Notes: generated from the letters alone by a model not told the origin. A stretch of 6,072 bases of DNA from Actinomycetota bacterium (GCA_026393655.1 JAPKZT010000013.1:1-6072), one strand, 5' to 3'. Counted from the stretch's first letter, positions 1-6,031 are shown. Translations and numbers: made by a program.

Positions 1-403
1 CACGTTGTGCCTCACCACCAGAAAGAGTTGCCGGCCATTTATCGACTAACGCACTAAGCCCAACTTCGCCCAGCGCATTTAGCGCGTCACTCTTAGAACC
101 ATCACCCTTTGGTAGACCCAGCGCAACATTTTGCCAAACCTTCATTGACTGAACTAAACGCGGTTCTTGAAAAACAACGGTGCGAATTTTAGGAACCCGA
201 ACAGTCCCCTGATTAGGGCTATCTAGTCCAGATAACAGTCGTAATAAAGTCGTCTTTCCACTTCCACTCTTGCCGACAAGTGCAACAAATTCTCCCGCGT
301 TCATCGAGAAACTTATATTGTCAAGTGCGATATGAGTTTCAGCACCAGAATTAAACGCTTTAGTAACGCCATCTACCTGAACAGCCAGTGTTTGAGTACT
401 CAT
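1..403 (-). CDS. ssuB: ABC transporter ATP-binding protein, SsuB-like (partial, C-terminus beyond window)
   Basis: This is the ATPase of an importer of the nitrate/sulfonate/taurine family, acting at the inner face of the membrane with the permease next to it. The ATG is at 403-401 and 134 residues are visible before the window edge; a complete SsuB is about 250 residues. Motifs seen are the Walker A loop GKSGSGKT at residues 44-51, the Q-loop glutamine at 79 within VFQEPRL, and the ABC signature LSGGEAQR at 127-134. The Walker B, D-loop and H-loop lie outside the window. The stretch from the Q-loop to the signature, including the KWPATLSGG segment, resembles E. coli SsuB more than general ABC ATPases. 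The ATG overlaps the permease TGA as ATGA, so translation is probably coupled. Sulfonate specificity is inferred; nitrate, taurine or thiamine-precursor uptake is possible. The truncation is only the window edge. Confidence 0.93.
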   Translation of the reverse strand, partial: MSTQTLAVQVDGVTKAFNSGAETHIALDNISFSMNAGEFVALVGKSGSGKTTLLRLLSGLDSPNQGTVRVPKIRTVVFQEPRLVQSMKVWQNVALGLPKGDGSKSDALNALGEVGLSALVDKWPATLSGGEAQR

Positions 404-1239
404 CTAACCGAAACTCCAGCGCGCCACCGCAATGTGTAGCGCTCGACAACACGAATCAATAAATCTGCGAAAAGTCCTGCGAGTGCATAAATAATCACGC
501 AGGCAAAGACCGCAAAATTTTGTCCATAATTTGCCGATCTCAAAAGCAAATTTCCGATGCCTGATTGTGCATTGATCTGCTCGGCAGCAACCAATGCCAA
601 AATCGAAATCACCATTGAAAGTCTTAGCCCAGTAAAAATATTTGGAAGAGCAAGTGGGATCACAACTTTGCGAACAGTTTGTTTGCGACTAAGACCGAAT
701 ACTGATGCGCACTCGACAATTTTCTTGTCAACGTTTCGCACACCGGTCGAAGTGTTGGCGTACATCGGGTAGTAAGTTGCAAGAGAAATTAAGATAATTT
801 TTGGAGATTCTCCAATACCGAACCACAAAATAAATAATGGTGTAAGTGCGATAAAAGGTATTGCTCGAAACATTTGCAGCGGCGCATCAATCAACTCTTC
901 GCCAAGAGTGGTAAGACCAGAAAATAATCCGAGAACAAAACCTAGAGATGCGCCAATTAAAAGCCCCAACAGCGATCTACGCAACGACATACCAATTTGA
1001 CTTAATAGAGAATCGTTTTGCCACAACAGTGTCCACTGTCGAAACACTTCGACGGGTGTCGGCATTGTGTTTTCTGGCAACATGTCTGACCCTGCAAGTC
1101 GAGTCCATCCGACAACAATTAAGACAGGCACTATTAAGCGGATAATCAGGGTGACTGAATTTCGCCTGACCTTGACCGCTTGAACTTGGGGTATGACAAG
1201 GTCAGCGTTTGGTTCAACTGCTGACTCATCGCTTTTCAA
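400..1239 (-). CDS. ssuC: ABC transporter permease, SsuC/TauC-like
   Basis: This is the membrane channel subunit of a sulfonate/taurine/nitrate-type importer. About six hydrophobic segments are visible. In numbering from the most upstream in-frame TTG at 1281 (293 residues) they lie near 42-62, 101-121, 140-154, 161-177, 218-236 and 254-276. The cytoplasmic EAA loop that contacts the ATPase is at 190-213 (E190, G196, then LP at 212-213). The segment IPFIALTPLFILWFGI and the SGIG motif after the EAA loop closely follow E. coli SsuC. The start is uncertain. The TTG at 1281 overlaps the -10 box of a strong promoter and would not lie on its transcript. A GTG at 1251 and a TTG at 1239 are alternatives; I chose TTG 1239 because a GGGGG run lies 5 bases before it. 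The substrate-binding protein is not in the window and may lie to the left of ssuB. Confidence 0.9.
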   Translation of the reverse strand: MKSDESAVEPNADLVIPQVQAVKVRRNSVTLIIRLIVPVLIVVGWTRLAGSDMLPENTMPTPVEVFRQWTLLWQNDSLLSQIGMSLRRSLLGLLIGASLGFVLGLFSGLTTLGEELIDAPLQMFRAIPFIALTPLFILWFGIGESPKIILISLATYYPMYANTSTGVRNVDKKIVECASVFGLSRKQTVRKVVIPLALPNIFTGLRLSMVISILALVAAEQINAQSGIGNLLLRSANYGQNFAVFACVIIYALAGLFADLLIRVVERYTLRWRAGVSVR

Positions 1240-1265
1240 AAAAGCCCCCACACCCCGAGAATTAT

Positions 1266-1281
1266 TTGCTTGCAGAAGCAA
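1266..1281. promoter_or_regulatory. Inverted repeat at the ssuCB transcription start, candidate operator
   Basis: The arms TTGCTT (1266-1271) and AAGCAA (1276-1281) form a 6-base inverted repeat around a 4-base centre, GCAG. It sits exactly between the -10 box and the expected transcription start of ssuCB, where a bound repressor would block initiation. No cognate regulator is identified, and an inverted repeat this short can occur by chance. Confidence 0.3.
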
Positions 1282-1309
1282 GTATATGCTATGTTTTTCA
1301 AGATGTCAA
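1281..1309 (-). promoter_or_regulatory. Near-consensus sigma70 promoter for ssuCB
   Basis: Reading leftward, a perfect -35 box TTGACA (1309-1304) is followed by a 17-base spacer and TATACT as the -10 box (1286-1281), which matches five of six consensus bases. Transcription should begin near 1275. The site drives the permease/ATPase pair. It lies within the first codons of the divergent DUF1254 gene, so the two transcription units share this DNA. Confidence 0.75.
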
Positions 1310-2607
1310 ATTTTGACCCGATTGAGGTTGCGACCGAGACATATATATACGTCTACCCAATCGTCGTAATGGAGATCACTCGTCAGCAATATGCGGCAAA
1401 AACTCGAAGCCAACATGACGCAAACCTACTATTACATAGCCGAACCCTCGCAAATGACAAGTGGCGATCAGTAGCTCGAACAAATATCGACACACTTGCT
1501 TCGGGGGCTTGGTTAGACCTGTCAAAAACTTCAGCGACGATGACGATTGCGAAATCTCAGTTGCGGTTTTACATGTATCAGTTTCTTGATATGTGGACAG
1601 ACACCTATGCGGTGATCGGCAGCCGCACGATAGGCAACGAAGCGGTGCGTCTAAGAATTGCTGCAGCATCAGACACTGCTGTCAAGTCTGACGATGTTGA
1701 TTTGCTGATTAAATCTCCGACACCAACAACTTGGATCATCGGTCGAACCTACACGAATCAAAAAACAGATCTCTTAGATGCTCACCAACACCAAGATTGG
1801 GTGATCATAAAATATGATCACCCAGACGAAGTTCAAAGTACGAACCAAGAAATAACTTTTGCCACCAACATTCCACCTGTTGAGCAAGCTGCAAAACTTT
1901 CGGGTTCTGAGTTTTTTGAACTGGCATCAAGATTGATCAAACAACAGGGTGTTCATCTCACTGATGGCTCTATCTCATTTCGACTTAGATCGCTTGGGTT
2001 TAATGTTGGCGAATTATTTATGTACGAAAATCAAACAGCAGATGTGAAGGCCGCAATTGATCAAGCCCCAAAGCGTGCCGCACTAGCAATAACTAGCGTC
2101 TCAAATTCGTACAAACAAACAACGAGCGGATGGAGCATCGCACTAGACAACATTGGAACCTATGCCAATAACTATTTGACTCGCGCAATCATTGCCAAAT
2201 TCGGTCTTGCAGCAAACCCTCCTGAAGACAGCGTCTATGCGAGTTTCGCGCCACAAGATGAACGCCTTGAACTTGATGGTGGAAACACATACTCAATTCA
2301 TTTTGAAAAAGATCAGATACCACCAGCTAAGTTTTTTTGGTCATTAACGGTTTATGACCGTGAGGGGTTTATGATCCCTAATGAGTTGCGAAGATTCGGT
2401 CTGCGAAGTTGTGACAATCTCAAATACGATTCAGATGGCTCATTGGATATTTATTTAGGCCCAACAAAAACTGATCAGTTTCCAGAATCAAACTGGATTC
2501 CGACTGCCAAGGGCTTAGTCACTGCGACGATAAGACTTTACGGGCCTTCGAGTGACGTGCTCATCGGCAAATGGGAACCACCGGCATTCAGCCGAGTGGC
2601 TAATTAG
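1291..2607 (+). CDS. DUF1254/DUF1214 domain protein
   Basis: This protein has the two-domain layout of the DUF1254 (N-terminal) plus DUF1214 (C-terminal) family, whose biochemical role is not established. From the ATG at 1291 it has 438 residues. The DUF1254 part spans about 10-150 and includes the YVYP segment, the TNIDTLASGAWLDLS block, FLDMWTDTY and the WIIGRTY strand. The DUF1214 part covers about 310-430 and includes PPAKFFWSLTVYD, NWIPTAKG and IRLYGP. Many relatives are exported, but no signal peptide is seen here: the N-terminus is short and runs straight into the domain, so a cytoplasmic location is inferred. The start is uncertain: TTG 1270, ATG 1291 and ATG 1303 are all in frame and none has a good ribosome-binding site. 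ATG 1291 was chosen over TTG 1270, and ATG 1303 (434 residues) is equally possible. The 3' end overlaps the convergent MarR gene by 4 bases. Confidence 0.85.
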   Translation: MFFKMSNFDPIEVATETYIYVYPIVVMEITRQQYAAKTRSQHDANLLLHSRTLANDKWRSVARTNIDTLASGAWLDLSKTSATMTIAKSQLRFYMYQFLDMWTDTYAVIGSRTIGNEAVRLRIAAASDTAVKSDDVDLLIKSPTPTTWIIGRTYTNQKTDLLDAHQHQDWVIIKYDHPDEVQSTNQEITFATNIPPVEQAAKLSGSEFFELASRLIKQQGVHLTDGSISFRLRSLGFNVGELFMYENQTADVKAAIDQAPKRAALAITSVSNSYKQTTSGWSIALDNIGTYANNYLTRAIIAKFGLAANPPEDSVYASFAPQDERLELDGGNTYSIHFEKDQIPPAKFFWSLTVYDREGFMIPNELRRFGLRSCDNLKYDSDGSLDIYLGPTKTDQFPESNWIPTAKGLVTATIRLYGPSSDVLIGKWEPPAFSRVAN

Positions 2608-3110
2608 GTCAGATTATGGTCGACTTCAGCAAGGCTTTGTCTAATGCGAACGAGAAGTTTCGCCAGCGTTTTCATTTCAGCCTCGCTCAACTTGCTGAAC
2701 ACAACTTCGCGGACCGTGTCAATATGCACAGGACCATCTTCGTTCAATCGAGCAACACCGACTTTGGTAATTCGAACGATATTGCTTCTTTTGTCAAGTT
2801 TCGACTGATTTCTAGTTACCAAACCTTTGGCTTCCATGTCTTGAATAATTCGAGTAACACGGCTTGCCGACAAATTAAGTCTGTTAGAAAGTTCTGTCAT
2901 TGACATGCCAGATTCTAAAAAAACACCGGCGAGATATGCCAGAAGTGCCGCTTCAGCAAAATTTGTGTGCACTTGCATTTTTGATTTTGTTTGTTTGTCA
3001 ATCACGCGAACAAGATCGGCTGAAATTTCTACCAACGGGATCCAAAACGACGCCTCGTCATCGGAAAATAACTTATTTACGGCATTCGGTTTTGAAACTT
3101 TGTTAGCCAT
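2604..3110 (-). CDS. MarR-family transcriptional regulator
   Basis: This is a 168-residue winged-helix DNA-binding protein, slightly longer than the usual 140-150 residues of the family because of a polar N-terminal extension of about 20 residues. The helix-turn-helix spans about 71-93 (MTELSNRLNLSASRVTRIIQ) and is followed by EAKGLVTR and the wing at about 101-115, with the conserved Asp-x-Arg pair at D106 and R108. The flanking helices (about 22-65 and 125-165) would form the dimer interface and ligand pocket. MarR proteins typically repress their own gene and a divergent neighbour until a small aromatic or phenolic ligand binds. The divergent neighbour here is the alpha/beta hydrolase, and the convergent one is the DUF1254 gene. 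The ATG at 3110 has only a T-run upstream and no recognisable Shine-Dalgarno, so it may be leaderless or weakly translated. The ligand cannot be told from sequence. Confidence 0.92.
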   Translation of the reverse strand: MANKVSKPNAVNKLFSDDEASFWIPLVEISADLVRVIDKQTKSKMQVHTNFAEAALLAYLAGVFLESGMSMTELSNRLNLSASRVTRIIQDMEAKGLVTRNQSKLDKRSNIVRITKVGVARLNEDGPVHIDTVREVVFSKLSEAEMKTLAKLLVRIRQSLAEVDHNLT

Positions 3111-3184
3111 AAAAAAATACTAACACCAGATAAAAAATCAACAGCACCAAAACTATAAATATTTAAAATTCAGAAAGACAAACT
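3111..3184. promoter_or_regulatory. AT-rich divergent control region between the MarR regulator and the hydrolase
   Basis: This 74-base gap is strongly A+T rich and must carry the start signals of two divergent genes. It contains TAAATATTTA (3156-3165), a perfect 10-base palindrome. It overlaps a TATAAA box (3154-3159) that could be the -10 element for the hydrolase, with a start near 3166 and a leader of about 19 bases. No good -35 box lies at the right distance. A palindrome over a promoter next to a MarR gene is a plausible autoregulatory operator, though in AT-rich DNA it may be chance. Confidence 0.4.
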
Positions 3185-4219
3185 ATGAACTACAAATACA
3201 AAAACAGCGAACGCTTAGATCCACGCTTGCATAGTTTCATTAACTTGATTGGTGATGCGCCTGAGAAAAGAAACTCAACTAGAGACGAAGCCGTCGCCGC
3301 GGCAAACACACCAGACGCAATTGCAGGTCGAGAGAAATGGCAACAGTTCGTCAATCTCAGCGACAACGAACAAATTGCACCTTCTAAAGGTCTAAAGATT
3401 TGGTCGGAGAAAGTCACTTCACACCCAGACAACAACTCGATCAACCTTCAAATAATCAGACCTGACACAGACGAGATTCTTCCATGCGTCTATTACATTC
3501 ATGGTGGCGCGATGTCGCAACTCTCGTGCTATCTCGGCAATTATCGTGCATGGGGAAAAATGATTGCCGCCCATGGCATTGCCGTGGTGATGGTTGATTT
3601 CAGAAATTCAGTTGGCCCGAGTTCGGTTGAAGAAACCGGACCGTTTCCATGTGGGTTAAACGACTGTCTAAGCGGACTTCGATGGTTGCATGCCAACTCT
3701 GAGAAGTTACGAATCGATGCTTCTCAAGTAACAGTGTCGGGTGACAGTGGCGGAGGAAACCTTTCAATGGCTCTCGCAATTAAGTTGAACCGAAGTAATG
3801 AACTGAAGTTGATAGCTGGCCTCTATTTATTTTGCCCTTACTTGATGGGCGACTACCCCAACGATGCTTTTCCAAGTTCGATTGAAAATAACAAAATCTT
3901 GTTAGACCTCAATGGCAATGGCCCTGTGCTCGGCTACGGAATCGAGCATTTAGAACAGAAAAATCCACTCGCCTGGCCCTACTTTGCGCAAGATGCAGAT
4001 TTGAAAGGTTTACCGCCAGTTGTGATTAGCGCAAATGAGTGTGATCCATTGCGAGATGAAAATATCTTCTTCTACCGAAAACTTTTAGCAGCGGGCGTTG
4101 CCACGCGATGTCGACTAATAATGGGCACCATGCACGGAACTGAAATGTTTTTACCGACTGCTTGCCCAGAAATTAGCCACGACGGGGCAGCCCATCTGGC
4201 TTTGTTCGCAAAGAAGTAA
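3185..4219 (+). CDS. Alpha/beta hydrolase, hormone-sensitive-lipase (type IV) esterase family
   Basis: This is a 344-residue cytoplasmic esterase/lipase-like enzyme with no signal peptide. The family hallmarks are all present: the oxyanion-hole HGG at 106-108, the nucleophile elbow GDSGGG with Ser188, the catalytic Asp287 within the DPLRDE motif, and His317 in the TMHGTE segment. The N-terminal 90 residues form the lid or cap usual in this family. Typical substrates are short-chain or bulky carboxylic esters and lactones; the natural substrate is unknown. The ATG at 3185 is preceded by a weak purine-rich AGAAAG at 3172-3177. The gene is divergent from the MarR regulator, its likely controller, and convergent with the PH-like protein across a G-rich spacer. 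All catalytic residues are intact, so an active enzyme is expected. Confidence 0.92.
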   Translation: MNYKYKNSERLDPRLHSFINLIGDAPEKRNSTRDEAVAAANTPDAIAGREKWQQFVNLSDNEQIAPSKGLKIWSEKVTSHPDNNSINLQIIRPDTDEILPCVYYIHGGAMSQLSCYLGNYRAWGKMIAAHGIAVVMVDFRNSVGPSSVEETGPFPCGLNDCLSGLRWLHANSEKLRIDASQVTVSGDSGGGNLSMALAIKLNRSNELKLIAGLYLFCPYLMGDYPNDAFPSSIENNKILLDLNGNGPVLGYGIEHLEQKNPLAWPYFAQDADLKGLPPVVISANECDPLRDENIFFYRKLLAAGVATRCRLIMGTMHGTEMFLPTACPEISHDGAAHLALFAKK

Positions 4220-4227
4220 CCCTGCGC

Positions 4228-4271
4228 GGGCGGGGCTGGGCTGGGGCGGGCTGTGTGGCCGGGCGGGGCGG
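4228..4271 (+). other. G-run tract with strong G-quadruplex potential
   Basis: On the plus strand seven runs of three or more G fall within about 40 bases: 4228-4230, 4232-4235, 4238-4240, 4243-4246, 4248-4250, 4261-4263 and 4265-4268. The first five are separated by only 1-2 bases, which fits the most permissive and the most stable G-quadruplex patterns. The tract fills the gap between the ends of two convergent genes and stands out sharply from the AT-rich DNA to its left. In the hydrolase transcript it would lie just after the stop codon, with a T6 run at 4289-4294 further on. A role in transcript termination is inferred, not shown. Confidence 0.7.
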
Positions 4272-4982
4272 TCAGTCGGGTGCGGTGGTTTTTTCGACTT
4301 CAAGCGCGGCGATTTGAGTTTTCAGTTTGTCGAGAAACTGGGCTTCGCGCTCAAGACCAACCGCAACCGCAAATTCGATCCGCTGTTGAACGTCTTTGAT
4401 ACTTTTCGCATCCATGCCGATACCTGAAACTTTTTGGCGATTCGACAACGACAGATACAACACCATCGCATTGGCCAGCGGCTCGACATGATGTGAAACC
4501 AACTTTGACCACACGAACTCTCTGGTTTCATTGTTGCCGATAAATACTCCGCGCTTATCGGTAACCAAAAACCTGCCCTCATCTATCAAATTCGGTTCGG
4601 CTACGCCACCAGAACTTCGGCTTTCAATCAGCCCCACCTCAGATACCATCGCAATCGCATGTTCGTCGGCCTGCAGCACAATGCCGCTATCTGACGACGC
4701 GTCAACAGGTTGCTCTTTGTACGTCGAGTAAAAAGTGATTCGCTCTTTTAGGTCGACGATCTCAGCGTCGATAATTGTCTTAGTTCTCGTGACGACCCGT
4801 GATGACTTTATTTTTTTAAATTCTTGAACTGGCTTTAGTTTAAAGATGCGTATCGCAAGAAATAGACCCATCGCAAAAGTAAACGGACCTGCGAGACTCG
4901 GCGAAATTAGGCCACCAATAAAACTCGCACCCATAAAAAGGGCAATCCGCCACCGCCACTTATCAATGAATAACTTTTGCAT
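4272..4982 (-). CDS. Membrane protein with two N-terminal helices and a PH-like domain, function unknown
   Basis: I do not recognise a named family for this 236-residue protein. It begins with a basic, Trp-containing segment and then a hydrophobic hairpin: helices at about 12-30 and 33-47 joined by a Ser-Pro turn. A charged linker (about 50-85, KIKSSRVVTRTK) follows. Residues about 100-210 look like a bacterial PH-like domain: the segment GRFLVTDKRGVFIG at 136-149 matches the strand pattern with a TDKR turn seen in such domains, followed by a Trp-Ser-Lys strand and an NRQK hairpin. A helix rich in Glu, Lys and Gln closes the protein (about 205-232). This implies an inner-membrane anchor with the domain in the cytoplasm. 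The ATG at 4982 has no good ribosome-binding site of its own and begins 9 bases after the stop of the 48-residue gene, so it is probably translated by coupling to that gene. Confidence 0.75.
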   Translation of the reverse strand: MQKLFIDKWRWRIALFMGASFIGGLISPSLAGPFTFAMGLFLAIRIFKLKPVQEFKKIKSSRVVTRTKTIIDAEIVDLKERITFYSTYKEQPVDASSDSGIVLQADEHAIAMVSEVGLIESRSSGGVAEPNLIDEGRFLVTDKRGVFIGNNETREFVWSKLVSHHVEPLANAMVLYLSLSNRQKVSGIGMDAKSIKDVQQRIEFAVAVGLEREAQFLDKLKTQIAALEVEKTTAPD

Positions 4983-4991
4983 TCGGGTTTG

Positions 4992-5138
4992 TTACTTCAT
5001 CCCCAATAACTTGCCGAGTTTTGTTCGGCGACCCGAGCGCGACATCGGAATGCCCGTCTTTCGAGACACTCGCCGCTTTGCCTTTGTTACACCCAACGCA
5101 CGCTTCCATGAAAATGAAATACCAGGACCTAGTTTCAT
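4992..5138 (-). CDS. Small basic protein of 48 residues, function unknown
   Basis: The ATG at 5138-5136 follows an excellent Shine-Dalgarno (TGAGGAGGTG at 5150-5141) and opens 48 codons ending with TAA at 4994-4992. The product starts MKLGPGISFSWKRALGVTKA and continues with Lys/Arg-rich sequence: KRRVSRK at 21-27, Gly-Ile-Pro at 29-31, SRSGRRTK at 33-40 and LGKLLGMK at the end. About a third of the residues are basic and no acidic residue is present, so it is extremely basic. There is no membrane helix. The layout (an SFSWKRALG start, then a Gly-Ile-Pro, Ser-Arg-Ser-Gly-Arg stretch) recalls short uncharacterised actinobacterial proteins, but I cannot name the family. It is likely the first gene of an operon with the PH-like membrane protein 9 bases downstream. 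No convincing promoter was identified in the 70 bases upstream. Nucleic-acid or membrane-lipid binding is possible from charge alone. Confidence 0.72.
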   Translation of the reverse strand: MKLGPGISFSWKRALGVTKAKRRVSRKTGIPMSRSGRRTKLGKLLGMK

Positions 5139-5140
5139 AA

Positions 5141-5150
5141 CACCTCCTCA
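5141..5150 (-). promoter_or_regulatory. Strong Shine-Dalgarno site that fixes the 48-residue gene start
   Basis: TGAGGAGGTG on the minus strand pairs almost fully with the 3' end of 16S rRNA. Its last base lies 2 bases before the ATG at 5138. It is the best ribosome-binding site in the window and the main evidence that this short frame is translated. Confidence 0.8.
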
Positions 5151-5196
5151 GGTATTTACTAACTTAGCCGACCCCTGTTCGCGACTAACCGACGGC

Positions 5197-5221
5197 AAAA
5201 ATCTTCGCGCTATATCGCGCG
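5197..5221 (-). terminator. Hairpin plus T-run at the end of the PhyH-family gene
   Basis: On the minus strand a 5-base all-GC stem (CGCGC at 5221-5217 and GCGCG at 5210-5206, with a 6-base loop) is followed after 4 bases by TTTTT (5201-5197). This fits a short intrinsic terminator. The TAG stop of the dioxygenase gene (5212-5210) lies partly in the loop and partly in the stem, so ribosomes reaching the stop would cover it. The stem is short, so termination may be partial. Confidence 0.45.
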
Positions 5222-6031
5222 TGACCAGAGCAACGGGTTCAGTGGCGACTCAGCGAGCGAACCTGTCGGCAACGAACCCAGCCAACGCTCATTGTCGGCG
5301 CGTCGCATCGGGCTGTCGATCTCACCCACCCGCACACCATCGGCAAAATAAATAATCGTCATCACCGAACGCATCGTCGCCGTCTCGTTGGCTGGCGCAC
5401 CGTGCAGCACCCATCCCGCATGAAAACTCGCGTCGCCCGCACGCATCGGCGCATACGACACAAGATCAAACTTCTCGCGCTCAATCAAACGATCAAAATG
5501 CAATTGCGAGTCGTCACCAATTTCAGAACCACCAAGATCGCCGCGCTCATGGCTGCCCGACGCAAACACCACCGAACCGATTTCGTTCGGCACATCAACG
5601 AGCGGCATCCACATTGTGATCGTGTTGGTCGTATCGAGTGGCCAATAAACATGGTCTTGATGCCAAGGGGTGATGCCACCGCCAGGCTCTTTAAACAATG
5701 CCTGGTCGTGATACAAACGCACGCCGTCGACACCCATCAAATCTGCCGCAACTTTGGCGAATCTTTTGGCCATCACAAACTCGCGGGCCACCGAGTCGAC
5801 AGTCCACAAATTCATGGATTGAATAAACGCCTTGCCATAAGTGTCGCGCTCACTCATTGGTCGCTCATCGCCGCGCAACAACTGTGTCGCAGTTTTTATC
5901 GCCGGCAAATACTCGCTAACTTCTTGCGCCGATGCAAGACCGCGCACCACCGCGTGCCCGTTGCGCGCAAAACCGCCCCGACTCGCCGCGTCAATTTCAA
6001 TCATGTTGTCAAGCGAGATCATGCGCTGCAC
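5210..6031 (-). CDS. Phytanoyl-CoA dioxygenase (PhyH) family Fe(II)/2-oxoglutarate oxygenase
   Basis: This 273-residue protein is of usual length for bacterial PhyH-like oxygenases, which hydroxylate a substrate while decarboxylating 2-oxoglutarate. The metal-binding facial triad is visible: H124 and D126 in PWHQD, and the distal H210 in GWVLHGAPAN. R221 (MRSVMTIIYF) is placed to bind the 2-oxoglutarate carboxylate. Strands TMWMPLVDV and SVVFASGSHERG fit the double-stranded beta-helix core. The substrate is unknown: bacterial members act on lipids, secondary metabolites, compatible solutes and organophosphonates. The start may be GTG 6031, ATG 6022 (residue 4) or ATG 6004 (residue 10). GTG 6031 gives the longest frame, with a G-rich GGGTGAG about 12 bases upstream; ATG 6022 is equally reasonable. 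It is followed by a short hairpin and the small-protein operon. Confidence 0.9.
   Translation of the reverse strand: MQRMISLDNMIEIDAASRGGFARNGHAVVRGLASAQEVSEYLPAIKTATQLLRGDERPMSERDTYGKAFIQSMNLWTVDSVAREFVMAKRFAKVAADLMGVDGVRLYHDQALFKEPGGGITPWHQDHVYWPLDTTNTITMWMPLVDVPNEIGSVVFASGSHERGDLGGSEIGDDSQLHFDRLIEREKFDLVSYAPMRAGDASFHAGWVLHGAPANETATMRSVMTIIYFADGVRVGEIDSPMRRADNERWLGSLPTGSLAESPLNPLLWSRAI

Noticed and set aside
557..1145. Two plus-strand frames of 65-71 codons under the permease gene
   Set aside because: They are antisense to conserved transmembrane and EAA-loop coding sequence of the permease and lack ribosome-binding sites.
1270..1290. TTG at 1270 as the start of the DUF1254 gene
   Set aside because: It would make the gene overlap the longest permease frame head to head and adds seven residues unlike the family. 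ATG codons at 1291 and 1303 are better.
1376..1669. A 97-codon minus-strand frame within the DUF1254 gene
   Set aside because: The plus strand encodes clear DUF1254 motifs over this interval; the antisense product has low-complexity composition and no motif.
2616..3123. Several plus-strand frames antisense to the MarR gene
   Set aside because: The minus-strand MarR helix-turn-helix and wing are unambiguous; the antisense products show no family features.
4256..4274. Possible terminator hairpin TGGCCG/CGGTCA after the hydrolase
   Set aside because: The stem has only six pairs, including one G-T wobble, and no T-run follows directly; the nearest T6 is at 4289. The G-run structure is the more striking signal.
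4322..4582. An 86-codon minus-strand frame inside the PH-like gene
   Set aside because: It is a different frame of the same strand as the longer PH-like coding region, and its Cys/Trp/Arg-rich product has no family features.
4846..5355. A 169-codon plus-strand open frame
   Set aside because: It runs antisense across the start of the PH-like gene, the whole 48-residue gene and the end of the dioxygenase gene. All three have better evidence, and its product shows no domain pattern.
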